Source: Misgurnus anguillicaudatus
Taxonomy: Eukaryota; Chordata; Actinopteri; Cypriniformes; Cobitidae
Direction: 5' to 3'
DNA: 64,000 bases
Assembly (NCBI RefSeq): GCF_027580225.2
Contig: NC_073340.2
Span: forward strand, 35,374,001-35,438,000
The notes beneath the pieces were generated by a model. It ran no database searches and was not told the DNA's origin. It was given only the letters and a program-made list of their open reading frames with translations. A program made the translations under genes and the position numbers. The number at the start of each line of letters is the position of its first letter. Positions within the stretch are counted from its first letter, which is position 1. Shown here one piece after another: positions 31,757 to 44,095 of this stretch.

Positions 31757-31840
31757 GCTACATTTACATCTGTGCATTCGGCAAATGCTTTTATCCAAAG
31801 TGACTTACAGTGCATTTAAGGTATACATTTTATCAGTGCG
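31757..31840 (+). repeat. SINE/LINE 3'-tail module
   Basis: Contains GCATTCGGCAAATGCTTTTA, TCCAAAGTGACTTACAGTGC and a TATACATTTTATCAGT end, a module widespread in fish SINEs and their partner LINEs. The tRNA-like head is absent here. Confidence 0.55.
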
Positions 31841-32235
31841 TGTAAAAACAATGGACGTAGTGTCTGTGATGTCACTAGTCAGTTTCTGAAGAGCTTTTTA
31901 AAGCCCAAAGTGGGTGGAGCTGGCCGTTACCATCTTGGCTGCTCCTCTATAACTGAAATGGGCAAAGAGGTGGAACGTGGGTGGAGCTGAGGTGCGTGGT
32001 TGCTGAAACCATGCCCACTTAGCCTGGCGGTTGTGACAGCAGCAACAATCTATCTGTCATTCAAGTGGCCATGCCCTTAGTTATGCAGAACTTTAAGGCT
32101 TTATATAATTTCAATGGATTCACCCTTTCACAGCTGTCATGAAGGGCAAAATGAGCTAAACCATTTTTTGTACCAGACTGTCTATGGGATTGACTCCCTG
32201 TTGAATCTTTAGTGGCAAGTCGATAAATTGCACTT
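31841..32235 (+). repeat. dispersed repeat with GGGCGTGGCCA-like blocks, copy 1
   Basis: Shares TGGTTGCTGAAACCATGCCC, GGTGGAGCTGAGGTG and CATTCAAGTGGCCATGCCC with the inverse-oriented copy at 38125-38395. Non-coding. Confidence 0.6.
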
Positions 32236-32639
32236 TAAAGTTGCCATGAAACGAAAGTAGTGATTATCTTACTTTCCCTGTGGTGACGTATATCCGAGTG
32301 AATCAGCTTCTGAAATTAATAAAAGGCAGGGCTGGACTTGAATTCATCCATCGAGAATTGATTCAATCATTTAAAGTTGGGTAATGTTGCTAATCGCGGC
32401 GATTTTTTCCCAGACCCCGCCCACCTGCCATACCAAAAGTAAAGAGAGATAGTTTTGACTCGAGGATGGGAGGAGATTTGTGTTTATTATTAAAGATTAT
32501 AAGGGCACATTTAAAAAAAGAATGATGCTCACAGATAAGTCATTTGTAAAAACATACCACAATATTCCCAAAAAAATAATAAAGAAGTTTTTCATTTCAA
32601 TTTCATTTTGACTAAGTCTCTTCCGTGTTGGATTCAGGA

Positions 32640-32695
32640 GAGAGACCGCTTGGTTTGAACCCATGACCTTTGTGCTATAGGTTCTATACAGGTTT
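32640..32695 (-). repeat. tRNA-derived SINE fragment
   Basis: On the minus strand, GCACAAAGGTCATGGGTTCAAA matches the box B region of tRNA-derived SINEs; compare 37460-37525 and 52120-52275. It is only a fragment, and no tRNA fold is possible. Confidence 0.5.
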
Positions 32696-32955
32696 CATAG
32701 GTTTCAGATAATCCTGAAGTCTTAATAAGTGTGTGGTTCTTGGTCAGAATAAGCTTTAAGCGCTCATTATAGTCCTGCGTAGGTCCTACGGTGTACCTCG
32801 GTTTTCATTCATACTTCTGGATTGTTATCTGCGTCAACGTGCAATTACACATGCAAACTGCTAGTAGGCAGTATCCACGCGTACTGTGTAACCCACAGTA
32901 GCAGGGAAACAGCCAAAGAAGAAGCAGCTTGGCCAGTCATAGATATGTACGCTAG

Positions 32956-33879
32956 AGCCGTTTCTCAATGTCAAGGAAGGATCCTCGGAAGCTAGAATTT
33001 CGAGGATGCTACGTCATCGACGTCCGTCGAAGGACTGTTCCAATGTCGAGGATCCTCGAAATTTCAGCCAAGGACTGAGTCCTTCGTTCGAGAAATATCC
33101 CATATACAGGAAAGGATGCAAATTTGTATTCTTCACGCGCTGAAATCACCCACAATCCTATGCGCGCAGCACCGAAAGCACACCTTTCAATCACGCAATG
33201 ACGTAATGACGTGCACTTGTTAGACTGTTCCATTTAACGTGTTCTCCGAATGCTTAAAAGGAGCCTTGCCTCGCCTCTCAAGGAAGTGACTTGTAAGGAC
33301 TAGTCCTGCCAAGGAAGTATCCTTATAATTAAAAAATAATAATTATAATTCGTTACATTTATATAGCGCTTTTCCAGTGCTCAAAGCGCTTTACATATGA
33401 ATGGGGGAATCTCCTCAACCACCACCAATGTGCAGCATCCACCTGGATGATGCGACGGCAGCCATATTGCGCCAGAACGCTCACCACACACCAGCTTATT
33501 AGTGGAGAGGAGACAGAGTAATATAGCCAATTAGTATGAGGGGATGATTAGTAGGCCTATGGGCAAGTTTGGCCAGGATGCCGGGGCACACCCCTACTCT
33601 TTTTCGAAGGACATCCTGGGATTTTTAATGACCACAGAGAGTCAGGACCTCGGTTTAACGTCTCATCCGAAGGACGGTGCTTTTTTTGACAGTATAGTGT
33701 CCCCGTCACTATACTGGGGCATTAGGACCCACTGCTGGTCTCACTAACACCTCTACCAGCAGCAACCTGGTTTTCCCAGGTGGTCTCCCATCCAAGTACT
33801 GACCAGGCTCAGCCCTGCTTAGCTTCAGTGGGCAAGCTGGCTTGGGCTACAGGGTGATCCTTGACATTGAGAAACGGCT
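32956..33879. mobile_element. TIR element with TAG duplication, hosting a 5S SINE
   Basis: The ends AGCCGTTTCTCAATGTCAAG and CTTGACATTGAGAAACGGCT are perfect inverses, flanked by TAG on both sides (32953-32955 and 33880-33882). The body before the SINE (32956-33324) contains many inverted AAGGAC/GTCCTT and GAGGATCC modules. There is no transposase. Superfamily open; a 3-bp duplication would suit Harbinger-like mobilisation. Confidence 0.8.
33325..33856 (-). mobile_element. 5S rRNA-derived SINE (SINE3-type)
   Basis: Read on the minus strand from 33856, the head contains GAAGCTAAGCAGGGCTGAGC and CAGTACTTGGATGGGAGACC, which are 5S rRNA internal promoter elements (box A to box C). A long body follows, then a tail CAAAGCGCTTTGAGCACTGG...GCGCTATATAAATGTAA, of the CR1/L2 LINE-tail kind. 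It is flanked by ATCCTT (33319-33324 and 33857-33862), a plausible target duplication. 5S-derived SINEs are known from zebrafish. It is not a 5S rRNA gene: only the internal part is kept. Confidence 0.88.
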
Positions 33880-34424
33880 TAGATGTCCCCTTGGCTACGG
33901 CAGTTCATTGGACCGAATGCATCAACTAGAGCCACCATCTTGAAACAGGGGAATCCCGCATCAGCGTCATTGTAGGCAATGGTGTAACCGAAATAAAATC
34001 ACCATAAATCGTCATGAACGCGATTTTCTTGGTTTTCTTTTGGTTCGTTTCAACAGTCAGACATGTATTTAGCATTTAGTCCAGGAAAAAATAAAAGTTT
34101 TGATTTTGTGAAAATTAACTTTTTCTAACTGTAATGCATAGTGCTAGTAGCCCTTACATCCATAAGCAGCACAAAAGTTCGGCATCGTTCATGAATTCGA
34201 AGTACAGGCGGAGATAGCAGCTTTACCTAGCTACTTCCTATGACAAGACCCCTGTTCTAAGATGGCGGCGGTTTTGACGATGGTCAGAGCCCCAAAGCGA
34301 CATCTAGTGTATATATCTATGCTTGGCCAGTAAACCCATAGACATTTTACACGTAGATGCCTCATCTGTCTATTGAAGCTGAGGTATCAGCGAGGCCGCC
34401 ATCTTGGATGGGTCCCCAATGCGC

Positions 34425-34758
34425 CCCCCTGCATTTATTCGGTCAATCGGAAACCATAGCCCTATACGTATTCATGATGTTCCTGTTGCACAAGTGTCCT
34501 CATATAAATATCTTGGCGTTTATATTGATTGTTCTCTTACATGGCAGATTCATATAGACACCTTGTGCACTCGGTTACAACAAAGAATGGACTTTTTGAG
34601 AAGGCTTAGACTTTATGGTGTCAGCAGTAAGATCATGATGCTGTTTTATCAGGCTGTATTGGAGAATGTGATTAGTTACGGAATACATATTTGGTATGGG
34701 AATTTAACGGTACATCTGAAATCTAGGCTTGGGCGTCTTGTTCATATGGCGGATTTAA
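34425..34758 (+). mobile_element. LINE reverse transcriptase C-terminal fragment
   Basis: Encodes the segment after the RT fingers/palm: PVAQVSSYKYLGVYIDCSLT, then LQQRMDFLRRLRLYGVS, MLFYQAVLENVISYGIHIWY and GNLTVHLKSRLGRLVHMA. The KYLGV and LFYQAVLEN...YGI pattern is typical of the region after the catalytic motif in fish non-LTR elements; clade not resolved. The 5' side joins unrelated sequence near 34425 and the 3' side is cut at about 34758 by a foldback element. Confidence 0.8.
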
Positions 34759-35207
34759 AAGAGGAGCTACATGTTATGGCGTAATAGCACTTTTGGGAGT
34801 ACTTCGACTCGGCGCAGTAACACCCTCCCTCTCCCATTATGAGAGTGAGAAGGGGAGCGGACTTTTCTGGCGAGTCGAAGTACTCCCAAAAGTGCTATTA
34901 CGCCATAAAATATAGTTACTCCTTTAAATCCGCTTAGAAAAGCGTTATGTTTTATTTTGTACCACCAAACTTGCTCGCACAACCACTCGTCCCAAACAGG
35001 AAAAACGTTGATGTGTTTGGTCACTTCTAACTTTATCTCTAAATGGTACCATTGAATGAATGGGGCTAAGTTAAATGCTATCGAAGCGTCGCAGCGCTCC
35101 AGCGCTTACGTGCACGCACACAGATGATAGAGGGATGTATCAACAATTCTTAGTTAAGGTAATAACATATTTTAATATTGAAAATGAGTAGACTATTCCT
35201 TTAAGTT
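34759..35207. mobile_element. foldback MITE inserted in the LINE
   Basis: The arms TTATGGCGTAATAGCACTTT...TACTTCGACTCG (34775-34814) and their exact inverse (34873-34911, CGAGTCGAAGTACTCCCAAA) form a long hairpin. Outward, only the right arm continues, ending GTAGACTATTCCTTTAAG at 35207. The left arm appears truncated, leaving GCGGATTTAAA-GAGGAGCTAC. It lies inside the LINE, whose tail resumes after it. Confidence 0.7.
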
Positions 35208-35336
35208 ATTAAATAATATTAAGTAGGAATCATGATTGGCACTCGTGTATAGTTTTTTTTTTTGCTTGTAAATGTGTATTTTTCTTTATTGTTATTATGT
35301 AATGTGTTTGTTTTGTTATGTTTGGCAATAAAGTAT
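35208..35336 (+). mobile_element. LINE 3' untranslated tail
   Basis: T-rich sequence ending TTTGGCAATAAAGTATACC, followed by short tandem repeats, as at the 3' end of many LINEs. Assignment to the same element as 34425-34758 is inferred from order and spacing. Confidence 0.5.
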
Positions 35337-35373
35337 ACCTTACCTTACCTTACCTTACCTTATCTTACCTTAT
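35337..35373 (+). repeat. (CCTTA)n short tandem repeat
   Basis: About seven copies of CCTTA with one variant (TCTTA). It probably arose at the LINE 3' end. Confidence 0.9.
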
Positions 35374-37455
35374 TTCTACTGAGGAAGGTGTATCACCAAC
35401 TACAATAATCTTAACTCCCCAAATTTTTACCAGATTTTCACACTGTTTGGTTACACAGTAACGTTAGTTATGATGACAAAATTGTATAAATGGTAAAATA
35501 ACCCACATTTTTGTTCAATCTTACTTGTGAAAGGTAATCCCATGCAATCTGGTATTAATTCTGCACCGGTTATTGTGAGCTGTTATTGTAACCGTAAGCT
35601 GTACAAAATACGGGCATAGTTGCTCGCTCTCCGTTGACTCTGATTGACTCTGGTGCAAGCGTAGAGTAAGGAGACCCAACCAATATGGCGGTGACACTGG
35701 ATTACGTTCCAGCACGTCATGAGGCGTCCACGTATATAATGTCTACGATTTGAGAAAACCAGCAGTGATGGTAAACAGAAAGTGATTTCTGTTGCATTTT
35801 TAAGTTCACTCCTCAACTTGGCCCATCTTTGTTCTTACTGTCGCAAGCAGAAATGACTATAAAGAAATGCAATGCAGATTTATTTGACCTGATGAGAGGG
35901 GTTCTAACGAATGGAACGCATAGAATGGAAGCACTGTTAAATTTTTGTCGAGGTGTACGTCACAGCCTACGCATAACCTATGGCATAGAACCTACGCGGG
36001 ACTATGCATTAAGCTTTAGTGTGGACCAGACTTCATGCTGGTATCAAAAATCTGGCTTGCCCAAAGCTTACAGATTCTGAGTGTTTGCATTCCACATGAA
36101 TGCTTACTGAAAATATGAATTTCCCTTTGTAAAGTGATTGTTTCTGTGAGCAAGGGTTTGCAGGACAAAAGTGACCAAGTTGTCGTGAGACTGTGGGATG
36201 CTTCTGGTTCTGTTCAGTATAATTAATAAAGGAGACCATTGTGATACTGTCCGCTATGACAGGACCTGTCTCAGGTGCACTAAAGCATTAAATGACCAAC
36301 TCCTGTCAGGCTTACTTCCACTGCTTTCCCTAGTGACCACACTCCTTTTTTCGCTTTATATTTTTCAAACAGTTTCTCTGTCTGAAAGAGAAACATTGTC
36401 TTGTTCTGTCCTAGCATCTTTCTTCTCTCTTTAGGAGAGTAAAGCTCCTGGTGTCTCTCTCTTTCTTTCTTTCTCTGCTCTGGCTTTTTCTGTGTCTGAT
36501 GTCTCTAGTTTATTTCTGCTGGATTAATTGGTCCCTGAATGAATTCAGTTGACAGGGTAATTCATCATGAGTTTAGTCTGACAGAGAAAGGGAGGGGTGG
36601 GGTGGAGGAGAGATACAGGAGGACAGGGTGGATACTAAGAATATAATTCTGCTATTATTCTCTATGTTAAAGGAATAATTTAGCCCTCAAAAAACAAAAC
36701 AAAATTGCCTTTATTTATTTAATCCTACGTTCAAACAAAGCAACACAATATCTGCATGTATGGATAAATTGAACTAATTTTTACAGTAAACTTTACCGTC
36801 ACCTGCAAGACTCAAATCTCATTTGCACTTCTGCATAGTCATAGGGATCGCTGATAGTATACAAATAACAATAAGTGTTGATTTTATCGATATCAAACCT
36901 GTGTCTTCATTTGATCATGCATCTATTAGTGATATAATTGGAAACATCATTCATTTTCCACATTTGTGTTCCATGCAAGAATGAAAGGATGAGTAGATGT
37001 TAAACTCTTTAATGTCAATGTTATGGCTACAAACGTTGAGAAGTGTTTCTGTTCGAACACAAATAATCTGACTGTGAGTGACGTGTCACCGTGAGAGTTG
37101 GTTCTCTAGGGAGCTGCGCATGATTGGACGATTACGGCCGCATGTTGTTGACACTCAGGACCACTGACTGCCTGTCATTCTGCCTGCAGTAATCACATAC
37201 GTGCATAACATTAGCTTTTAATTGCATCATGTATCACACAATGGCCATTAGGATTAATTATTGAGTGGTGAGGGAGAAGCACTTTGGACGAGGCAGCATG
37301 GTGGCGGTGCCCAAGTCGTAGAAGTTTCTTTTTTGTTCTTTTTCTGTTGTTTTCTAAAAGGAATAGTTCATGCGAAATTTATTTACTTTAATGATGAAAT
37401 AATTTACAACTGTAAAATTGTTGGTCTTGATCTTGAGTAAATAAAAACAAAATAA
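35374..37455. other. intergenic, no gene recognised
   Basis: Mixed AT-rich DNA. A CT-rich stretch lies at 36445-36480. Short frames at 35829-36080 and 36198-36434 lack domains. Confidence 0.35.
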
Positions 37456-37459
37456 TTTA

Positions 37460-37525
37460 AGATGTGTAGCTCAATGAGCATTCCGTTATTAGCACAAAAC
37501 GTCATGGGTTTGAACTTAGGGGCAA
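37460..37525 (+). repeat. tRNA-derived SINE head
   Basis: GTGTAGCTCAATGAGCATTC (box A-like) and GTCATGGGTTTGAACTTAGG (box B-like) are in tRNA order and spacing. It is degenerate, without a tail, and not a tRNA gene. Confidence 0.6.
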
Positions 37526-38124
37526 CCTTCGGATCTCTATCGGCATCGGGTGTGCATTATTTTTAATAATTCAATGCCCCGTAGTCAATTATTCCGCTTA
37601 TAATATGGTTACCACACCTCAAGACATCGATCACATGATGGGATTCCTCCGGTTTTTGTACTTAAATCGCTGTTGTGAGTAGGACTATTTATTTTGTGTC
37701 TCATCCAACGGCTCTTTTGCTTGTCCCAAAACGTCATTTTAAATCTGGCACTGGAGGCTTGAGCCGTTTATAGCATTCTAATGCAGTTGTTAATGACGTT
37801 ATAAGAAAGAGAGCGAGAGCGACATAGGCACAGAGAGAGAAAGAAAGAAAAAGAGAGAGGGCAAGCGAGAGATTGTGTGAACAAGGCTACCTCTGCGTCT
37901 CTGAACAGCGCTGTTATTGTCTTGGAAACACGCCTGTCATGTTGTTTTTGTTAGTCCGTTATTATAGTTAACTATGCGCAGGTGATATGGAACTGTAATG
38001 TGGTCAAGAACGCTGGCTGGAACTTTGTTCGCCGTGCGTTTCCCAGAAAATAACTGCACATCTCAGAATGTTCATCAGCCAATCAGATTCAAGCATTCAA
38101 CAGATCCGTAGTATAAATGATATT

Positions 38125-38395
38125 AAGCTTTAAAGTTGTACAAAATTAAGGGCGTGGCCACTTGAGTGACGGATGAACTGCCACTGCTGTTACTACCGAG
38201 TCAACCTAGGCGGGCATGGTTTCAGCAACCACCTACCTCAGCTTCACCCATGTCTCACCTCTTTACCCATTTTTGGTTATCTGCGAGTGATGCGTGGTGA
38301 CGCAATCCCAAGATAGCGACGGCAAGCTCCACCAACGATTCCTCACAAACCTATGGGTGACGGACACAACGTCCACATTATTTACAGTTTAAAGA
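38125..38395 (-). repeat. dispersed repeat with GGGCGTGGCCA-like blocks, copy 2
   Basis: Inverse copy of 31841-32235, sharing GGGCGTGGCCACTTGAGTGA and GGGCATGGTTTCAGCAACCA. The right part matches only loosely. Confidence 0.6.
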
Positions 38396-39160
38396 AACAC
38401 ACATACCTTAATGCACATCTAAGTCAAATGATTTCATTCATTTTGGTACAATTTGCATTCACACCACTGATGTTGGGTTTAAAGACAGGGCTTCATTACT
38501 GTGTTTTACTATTAATAATAACATTTTGTACTATTCATATCATGCAAATTAATGATAGTAAACCATCTTTTAAAATAGTTACGGATTCCTGTGCGATCAT
38601 GTTTACAGAGATTCAAAAGGTCGGTCAGTCAGCATTCACTCAAGAAGACCACGACTGGGTATGATGGACTCTTAAGAGACAAGTTATTTATTGGCAAATC
38701 ACATTATGTATGGCTTTAAAGTGACAGCTCTGCTGTTGGTTTATGCTGGTGAATAATTTCTGATGAGGTGATATGAAAGCTATATAATGGTGTTTATTTG
38801 TACCTCGCAATGAAAATGAGCTCATGAGATTTGATGAGATGACAAACTCATAACGAAATCTGTAATTGTGTCATAACAGAGGTTTACTTTACACAAGCTG
38901 TAGGTAGATGTTGTTAAATGTCTGTTCGGTGTGCACTGGATTGTGAAACTGCAACACATTTATGACCTGATGGAAAACTAGCGCTACTAAAATGACATCA
39001 GTTTGTTTGAATCGTGCATGGCTTGTTAATTCATCACAGTGATGCCTTTGTTCAGACAAAACAGAGCATATAGAGAATTTATTTACATTATTTATTCATA
39101 ATTTTTTCAGGTTTATAAGTAATATTGTAGAATAAAAGTCATCAAATCCATCACAACATT
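38396..39160. other. intergenic, no gene recognised
   Basis: AT-rich. A frame at 38353-38664 has no recognised domain. Confidence 0.35.
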
Positions 39161-39162
39161 TA

Positions 39163-39888
39163 CAGACAGTTTCAGCAGTAACAACATAAACAAACGGCTT
39201 TCATGGAACAAACATAACTTTCCGCAAATAATCAATACCAATGAGTCCGAGTAGTTTATTTCTTATAACAGGTAAAATAAATAACATGTAGATTATCTTA
39301 GCTCAAATCATAGCTAAAGCATATCAAAAACTACACGGTTAACGTATACAATGTTAACTAATAGGGTTGCATAACAATTAATTGTGATTAATCTATTGCA
39401 GAATAAAGGTTTTTGTTTACATCATATGTGTGTGAACTGTGAACTGTGAATAATAATTGTTTATATATAAATATGCACACATGCATGTATAATTTTAAGA
39501 AAAAAAAATATATATATTAATATATTACGTATTTATATTTACATATAATATAAATTATACATAAATATACAAATGTATATAAACATTTCTTAAATATATA
39601 CATGCATGTGTGTGTATTTATTTATACAAAGTTATTATACAAAGTTCACACACATATATGATGTAAACAAAAACCTTTATTCTGCTATAGATTAACCGCG
39701 ATTATTCATTAATCTATGATCCCTGTCTTCCCTCGTCTTTAGAAAACCAAAACGTTAGTTATTTTCAACGAGTTATTCGAGTTCAGTTTAGCCACCAGCC
39801 AGACCATTAAACAAACAGAGACCAGAAGTTAAGTTCTGTCTAGATGCGTAACGGCGACAATGCGCCTGCATCCGATGAAACTGTCTAT
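39163..39888 (-). mobile_element. TIR element family D, second copy
   Basis: Left ACAGACAGTTTCAGCAGTAA and right CATCCGATGAAACTGTCTAT are inverted. In reverse orientation it matches the element interrupted by DIRS: GTTTGTTTAATGGTCTGGCT here against GTTTGTTTAATAGTCTGACT at 14184-14203. A separate AT-rich foldback (39362-39722) is nested inside. Confidence 0.75.
39362..39722. repeat. AT-rich foldback nested in family D copy
   Basis: ATTGTGATTAATCTATTGCA and GAATAAAGGTTTTTGTTTAC near the left are mirrored by GTAAACAAAAACCTTTATTC and ATTAACCGCGATTATTCATT on the right. The middle is runs of ATATAT and ACATGCATG. Confidence 0.75.
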
Positions 39889-40034
39889 TGCTGATTTCTT
39901 ACCCTAGGATACAATTAGGGAAGCACCAATACCAAATTTTCTGTGCCGATATTATATTCGATTACTTAGAATGATGTATATCCATAGATACTGATTTTTG
40001 ATTTTTACTTCTTTGTTTTAATGATGAATGCAAC

Positions 40035-40240
40035 TCCAACCTGATCTCACGAGAATTCTTACATATTTTTACACGTGAATTTGTACGCTTATTTGTAAGA
40101 ATTTGTACAAAAACATATGATTATAAAAAAAACAATAACAAAACCACTAAACTCTACGTCACAGGGGCAAAAGCAAATCGTAAAAATTTACAAAATGTGG
40201 TCTTACAAATGAATATGAATTAGCGACCCCGTAAACCCCC
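40035..40240 (-). repeat. palindromic MITE family B, copy 3
   Basis: CCTGATCTCACGAGAATTCT at the left and CAAATGAATATGAATTAGCG near the right, with the central CAGGGGCAAAAGCAAAT module of the family. Confidence 0.6.
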
Positions 40241-42254
40241 AAATAAAATGCCAACATTTTTAAAACATTTTGTTGTGCCTTTCTAATTATTTTAATAATA
40301 GTTTTTAAAAGAAGACATTTACCAGAATGTATCTTTCCATATAAAAAAGTCAATGTTTACTTATCAGTATGAGTGTTTTCTGTGATTCAAACATATATCT
40401 CTTTTGCACAACATCATGCACAGTTGTTATGTAAAGTTATGTATAGTCTGTCTTATGTGTATGTACAGTCAATAATTTATAGTATATGTGTAGTTAGACT
40501 ACCACTTTTCAGTAAGTTAGCTAGATATAGGTTTTAAAATTGTTCAAGTGTTATGTTTACATTTATGTTTACTTATGTAGCCGTGGTCCTGCGAGACACA
40601 ACATTTCGTTCCACTATATGTTCACACATGTAAAGGAATGACAATAAAGCTCAACTTAAACTTGATTCGAACCCTTTAAGTGCTAGACTAGTGAAATACA
40701 GTTGGTAGTATCATATTGGGGTCTTAACAATGCTTACAGCAGGTAAAATGAACACCAGTGAATGTTTGGTGAAGCTCGAGTTTAGTTGAATGATCACACT
40801 ATTAAACATTGGTGGTCTAAGGTTTTCTGTTTTTTTTTTAACCTGTTTAGTTAACAATAAGACACTGATGTAGATAATATTTCGTTTCAAAGTGAATAGT
40901 AATGTTATCAAAGTTGTGTTGCTGTTGTTTATATAATATAATTCTCTATATGTGCAGTATAGGGTCACCTTATGTTAAAGATTGAAGATCTGTTTGTGTG
41001 TGAAATGCAAAACCTCTGAAATCTCTGACAGTGACAGGTGTTTTTATAATACTGTTTTGATCATAGCCAATCAACTCTCGCCTCTCTCCCTGTCTGTTAT
41101 TTCTATCCATCCCAGAATCCCCGTCATCTGGCACACTGAAGTTACGCTCCGTTTGATTGACAGCTGCATCCGGGTTCACAGTTTACTGGTTTCAGTGAAA
41201 GAACCAGATATGCCAATTTAGACGAGAGTGACAAAAAGTTTCCATCTAAAAGGAATAATTTTACCACAGGGAATTCACTGCTTAGAGAGTAAAGGAGTAT
41301 TTTTTTCCTCCTAACAAGGCCTGAATGACAAACACATGCGACAGTTAGAGACAGACGCATGTGCGAGATTCAGTATTGGGAAACAAGCAACACAGTACAT
41401 AGTGAGCAATATTCCAGTATTCTTCCAGTTCTTATCACATTTTCACATTTTGGAGCATTCCATTAAAAAAATGACTAAGATTATGAGTTTTTTATTATTA
41501 TTTTATTTTAGCAGCAATAGCTCAATCTTCTCGTTGCGGATGTTCATAATGTAAAAGTACTGTGACTATAGGCTTTTATTCACAGGGAAATCAAATTTCT
41601 TACCCAAGGCAAATGATTTTATTCAAGCAAAATGAACTTGAAGATATCTGACCTCATTTTCTTCAGTTAGTCTAATCGTTTATTTTTTATGCATAATCAA
41701 TAATGAAGCCCAGAAGACATCTTTGTGATCCTGCAGAGATTGAAAAAACTCATATCTTAAAATACTCCACATAAATGATTTTCTCTATTTGTGAGGTTTC
41801 TGCTAATTGAATTATTTTTTCTAAAATTAATTTATTTTGTGCAGGTTTGGAAAGGGTATACAAGTTTGATATGTTTGGTGAGCAAAACTGTAAAAAAAAA
41901 CAAAAAACAAAAAACATTCTCGAGCACTTTTCCAACAGTATAGGCTACATTGCAATGCCCTTAAAGTTGAACATGAAATGACTTACAATTGAAGAAAATA
42001 TAAACGAGTCCATTAAGCAAAAAGGTATTTGTGAAGCTTTAGAAGAATAATTCTCTAGAGATATTCATATAATCATTGTTATTCATATAATCTCAGTCAT
42101 TTGGCTTATGGAGAGGTGTGCTTACATTTTTAAAGAATCTGGGTTATGATTTTGGTCGAGTAGAAGATACATTTATTTAAATAAAAAGTCAGTATAGACT
42201 ACAGTACATTGAAAGAGCTAATGATAGATGCAATAGTAATAGTTTAGGTATCAA
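40241..42254. other. intergenic; possible conserved block at 40980-41220
   Basis: No gene recognised. 40980-41220 is complex and repeat-free (CATAGCCAATCAACTCTCGC). The rest is AT-rich. Confidence 0.25.
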
Positions 42255-42735
42255 TATCATAATCTCATGGCAATTCATATGCATTTTACGAGGTGGCTAT
42301 TTTGAATTGTACGAGCACATTCTAGAACTGTGCAATTAATCGCTTTTGATTTTCAATTTCAATTTTTGATTCAAACAATTACAAAAACAAGACAATCAAG
42401 ATAAAACAGTTATTGTGCAACTAAAATATAAATTGTGTGCTGCTGAACCGATATTTTTATAAGGCACTTCAAAGACACAACTGCTTTGACACCTGTAGCC
42501 TATTGCAATTTAAAAGATGGTTTCAAAGTCACAGAGTAATTGTGTTAAATAATTATGTTTTTTTAACCAAAATAATCGTGATTATAATTTTGCTTGAGCA
42601 GCCATATTCATATATTTGTACAATTTGCTTTAGCTAACCCCCCTAATGTTGGGGTTAGGGGTGTTTTTTATTTTTGTTTTGTACACTTTTGAATTAGCAA
42701 ACTTGTAAAATACCTAAACATTTTTTTAGACAATT
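42255..42735 (+). repeat. MITE family B, copy 4, split by another repeat
   Basis: 42255-42322 (ATGGCAATTCATATGCATTT, TACGAGGTGGCTA) and 42605-42735 (TTTGTACAATTTGC, TTGGGGTTAGGGG, CTTGTAAAATACCTA) are the two parts of a family B element. Between them lies a repeat starting GAACTGTGCAATTAATCG. Confidence 0.6.
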
Positions 42736-44095
42736 TCTTTTGAGTTTAAATAACATGTTATGACATTGGCAGCAATGAGGATTTCTACACAACTAAGTTT
42801 CTTAGTTGTCATACAAAATTTATTTCTCATTCAAACACTGAGATCTTGGACTCCGTACACAATATCCATCTTCACATAAGATCATATGAAGGACACTGCA
42901 TGCCCTCTTGATCTCAGTCAAATGTTGTTTTTAATAATAAATTAAAGAGACATTAACTTTGTATAAGTAGATATAACAAAAGGAGTAAAAATAACTTGAT
43001 GACATGTTTTGTAACAGTTAATACATTGTGAAGCAGATTCTGGTTTGGCAGTAATTGTAATGAATCTATTGTTGGGTGTCTGTAATCATGCAAACTTTCA
43101 GATGATGCAGATAACTTAATTTCTACCATGTCCAGTGAAACCTTTCTGCCATTAAATATAATAAATTATTTAACATACATTTATTCAAAGATGAAAATGA
43201 TTGATGATATGAATGCAAACTGCACTGCATTGATTTAGAAGCTCATATTAGATGTTTTAATATCATATTTCTATTCAAGCCACGTGTGTCATATCCCCAA
43301 ATAAAACCTTTTAAAGTTTATTTTAGTTATCTACAGATGAGCTGGTTGATAAGGGCCTTTGAGATGTATTTACACTACAGAAAGGACATTTCACACAAAA
43401 TGATTTAGAAAATCATTATTTCACAAAGTAACATAAATAATGAATAAAACATGTCAGTAGTTTATATGCATACATGAGTTTTCTTTGCTCTGCATAGGAT
43501 TTGTACATATATTGAAAATGTTTTGACTAGTTAAAAGAAACCATCAACAAAAGTCTTTGGCAGATGTGCTACATTATCTCAACTGTAAAATATTGATAAA
43601 AAACAAAGTCATATAATTAAACAGAAACCTTTAATGTACAGTACACGATCATGTGACATTTGTGAAATTGCACTTGTTGTAAAGCATTGAACAGAAGTTA
43701 TATTTGAAGTAACTTTTTGTTTTTGTTCCCTCGGAGCAGAGTTCATAAATCATAAATCCAGCGCTCAATCTGTTTAGTGAAGCACTGCGGACTTCAGGTT
43801 TGGAGCTTTAAGTGCTTTATTTCATCAGTAGTAGGCCTATATATCTTTATCTTAAATGCTTCAATGCTAAAACTTACTCAGTATCCGATTAGACCAATTG
43901 ATCTGATCTGATCAGGCGACCACACAGCTTCTGTTTTATTCTTTATTCAAAAAATCAGTCAGGATCTTTAAGATTCGCATTAAAACATGACCCATAGTGC
44001 AAAAAAATAATAATAAAATTATAATAAATGAGGGTGAATTCACTTAACAGTTCAATCACTTGTGTGTCACAGAACCAGACCTTTACACTGCGAAA
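42736..44095. other. intergenic, no gene recognised
   Basis: AT-rich sequence without recognised repeats or frames. Confidence 0.35.

Noticed and set aside
33750..33856. 5S rRNA gene on the minus strand
   Set aside because: Only the internal promoter region is preserved. It is fused to a SINE body and tail and flanked by a short target duplication.
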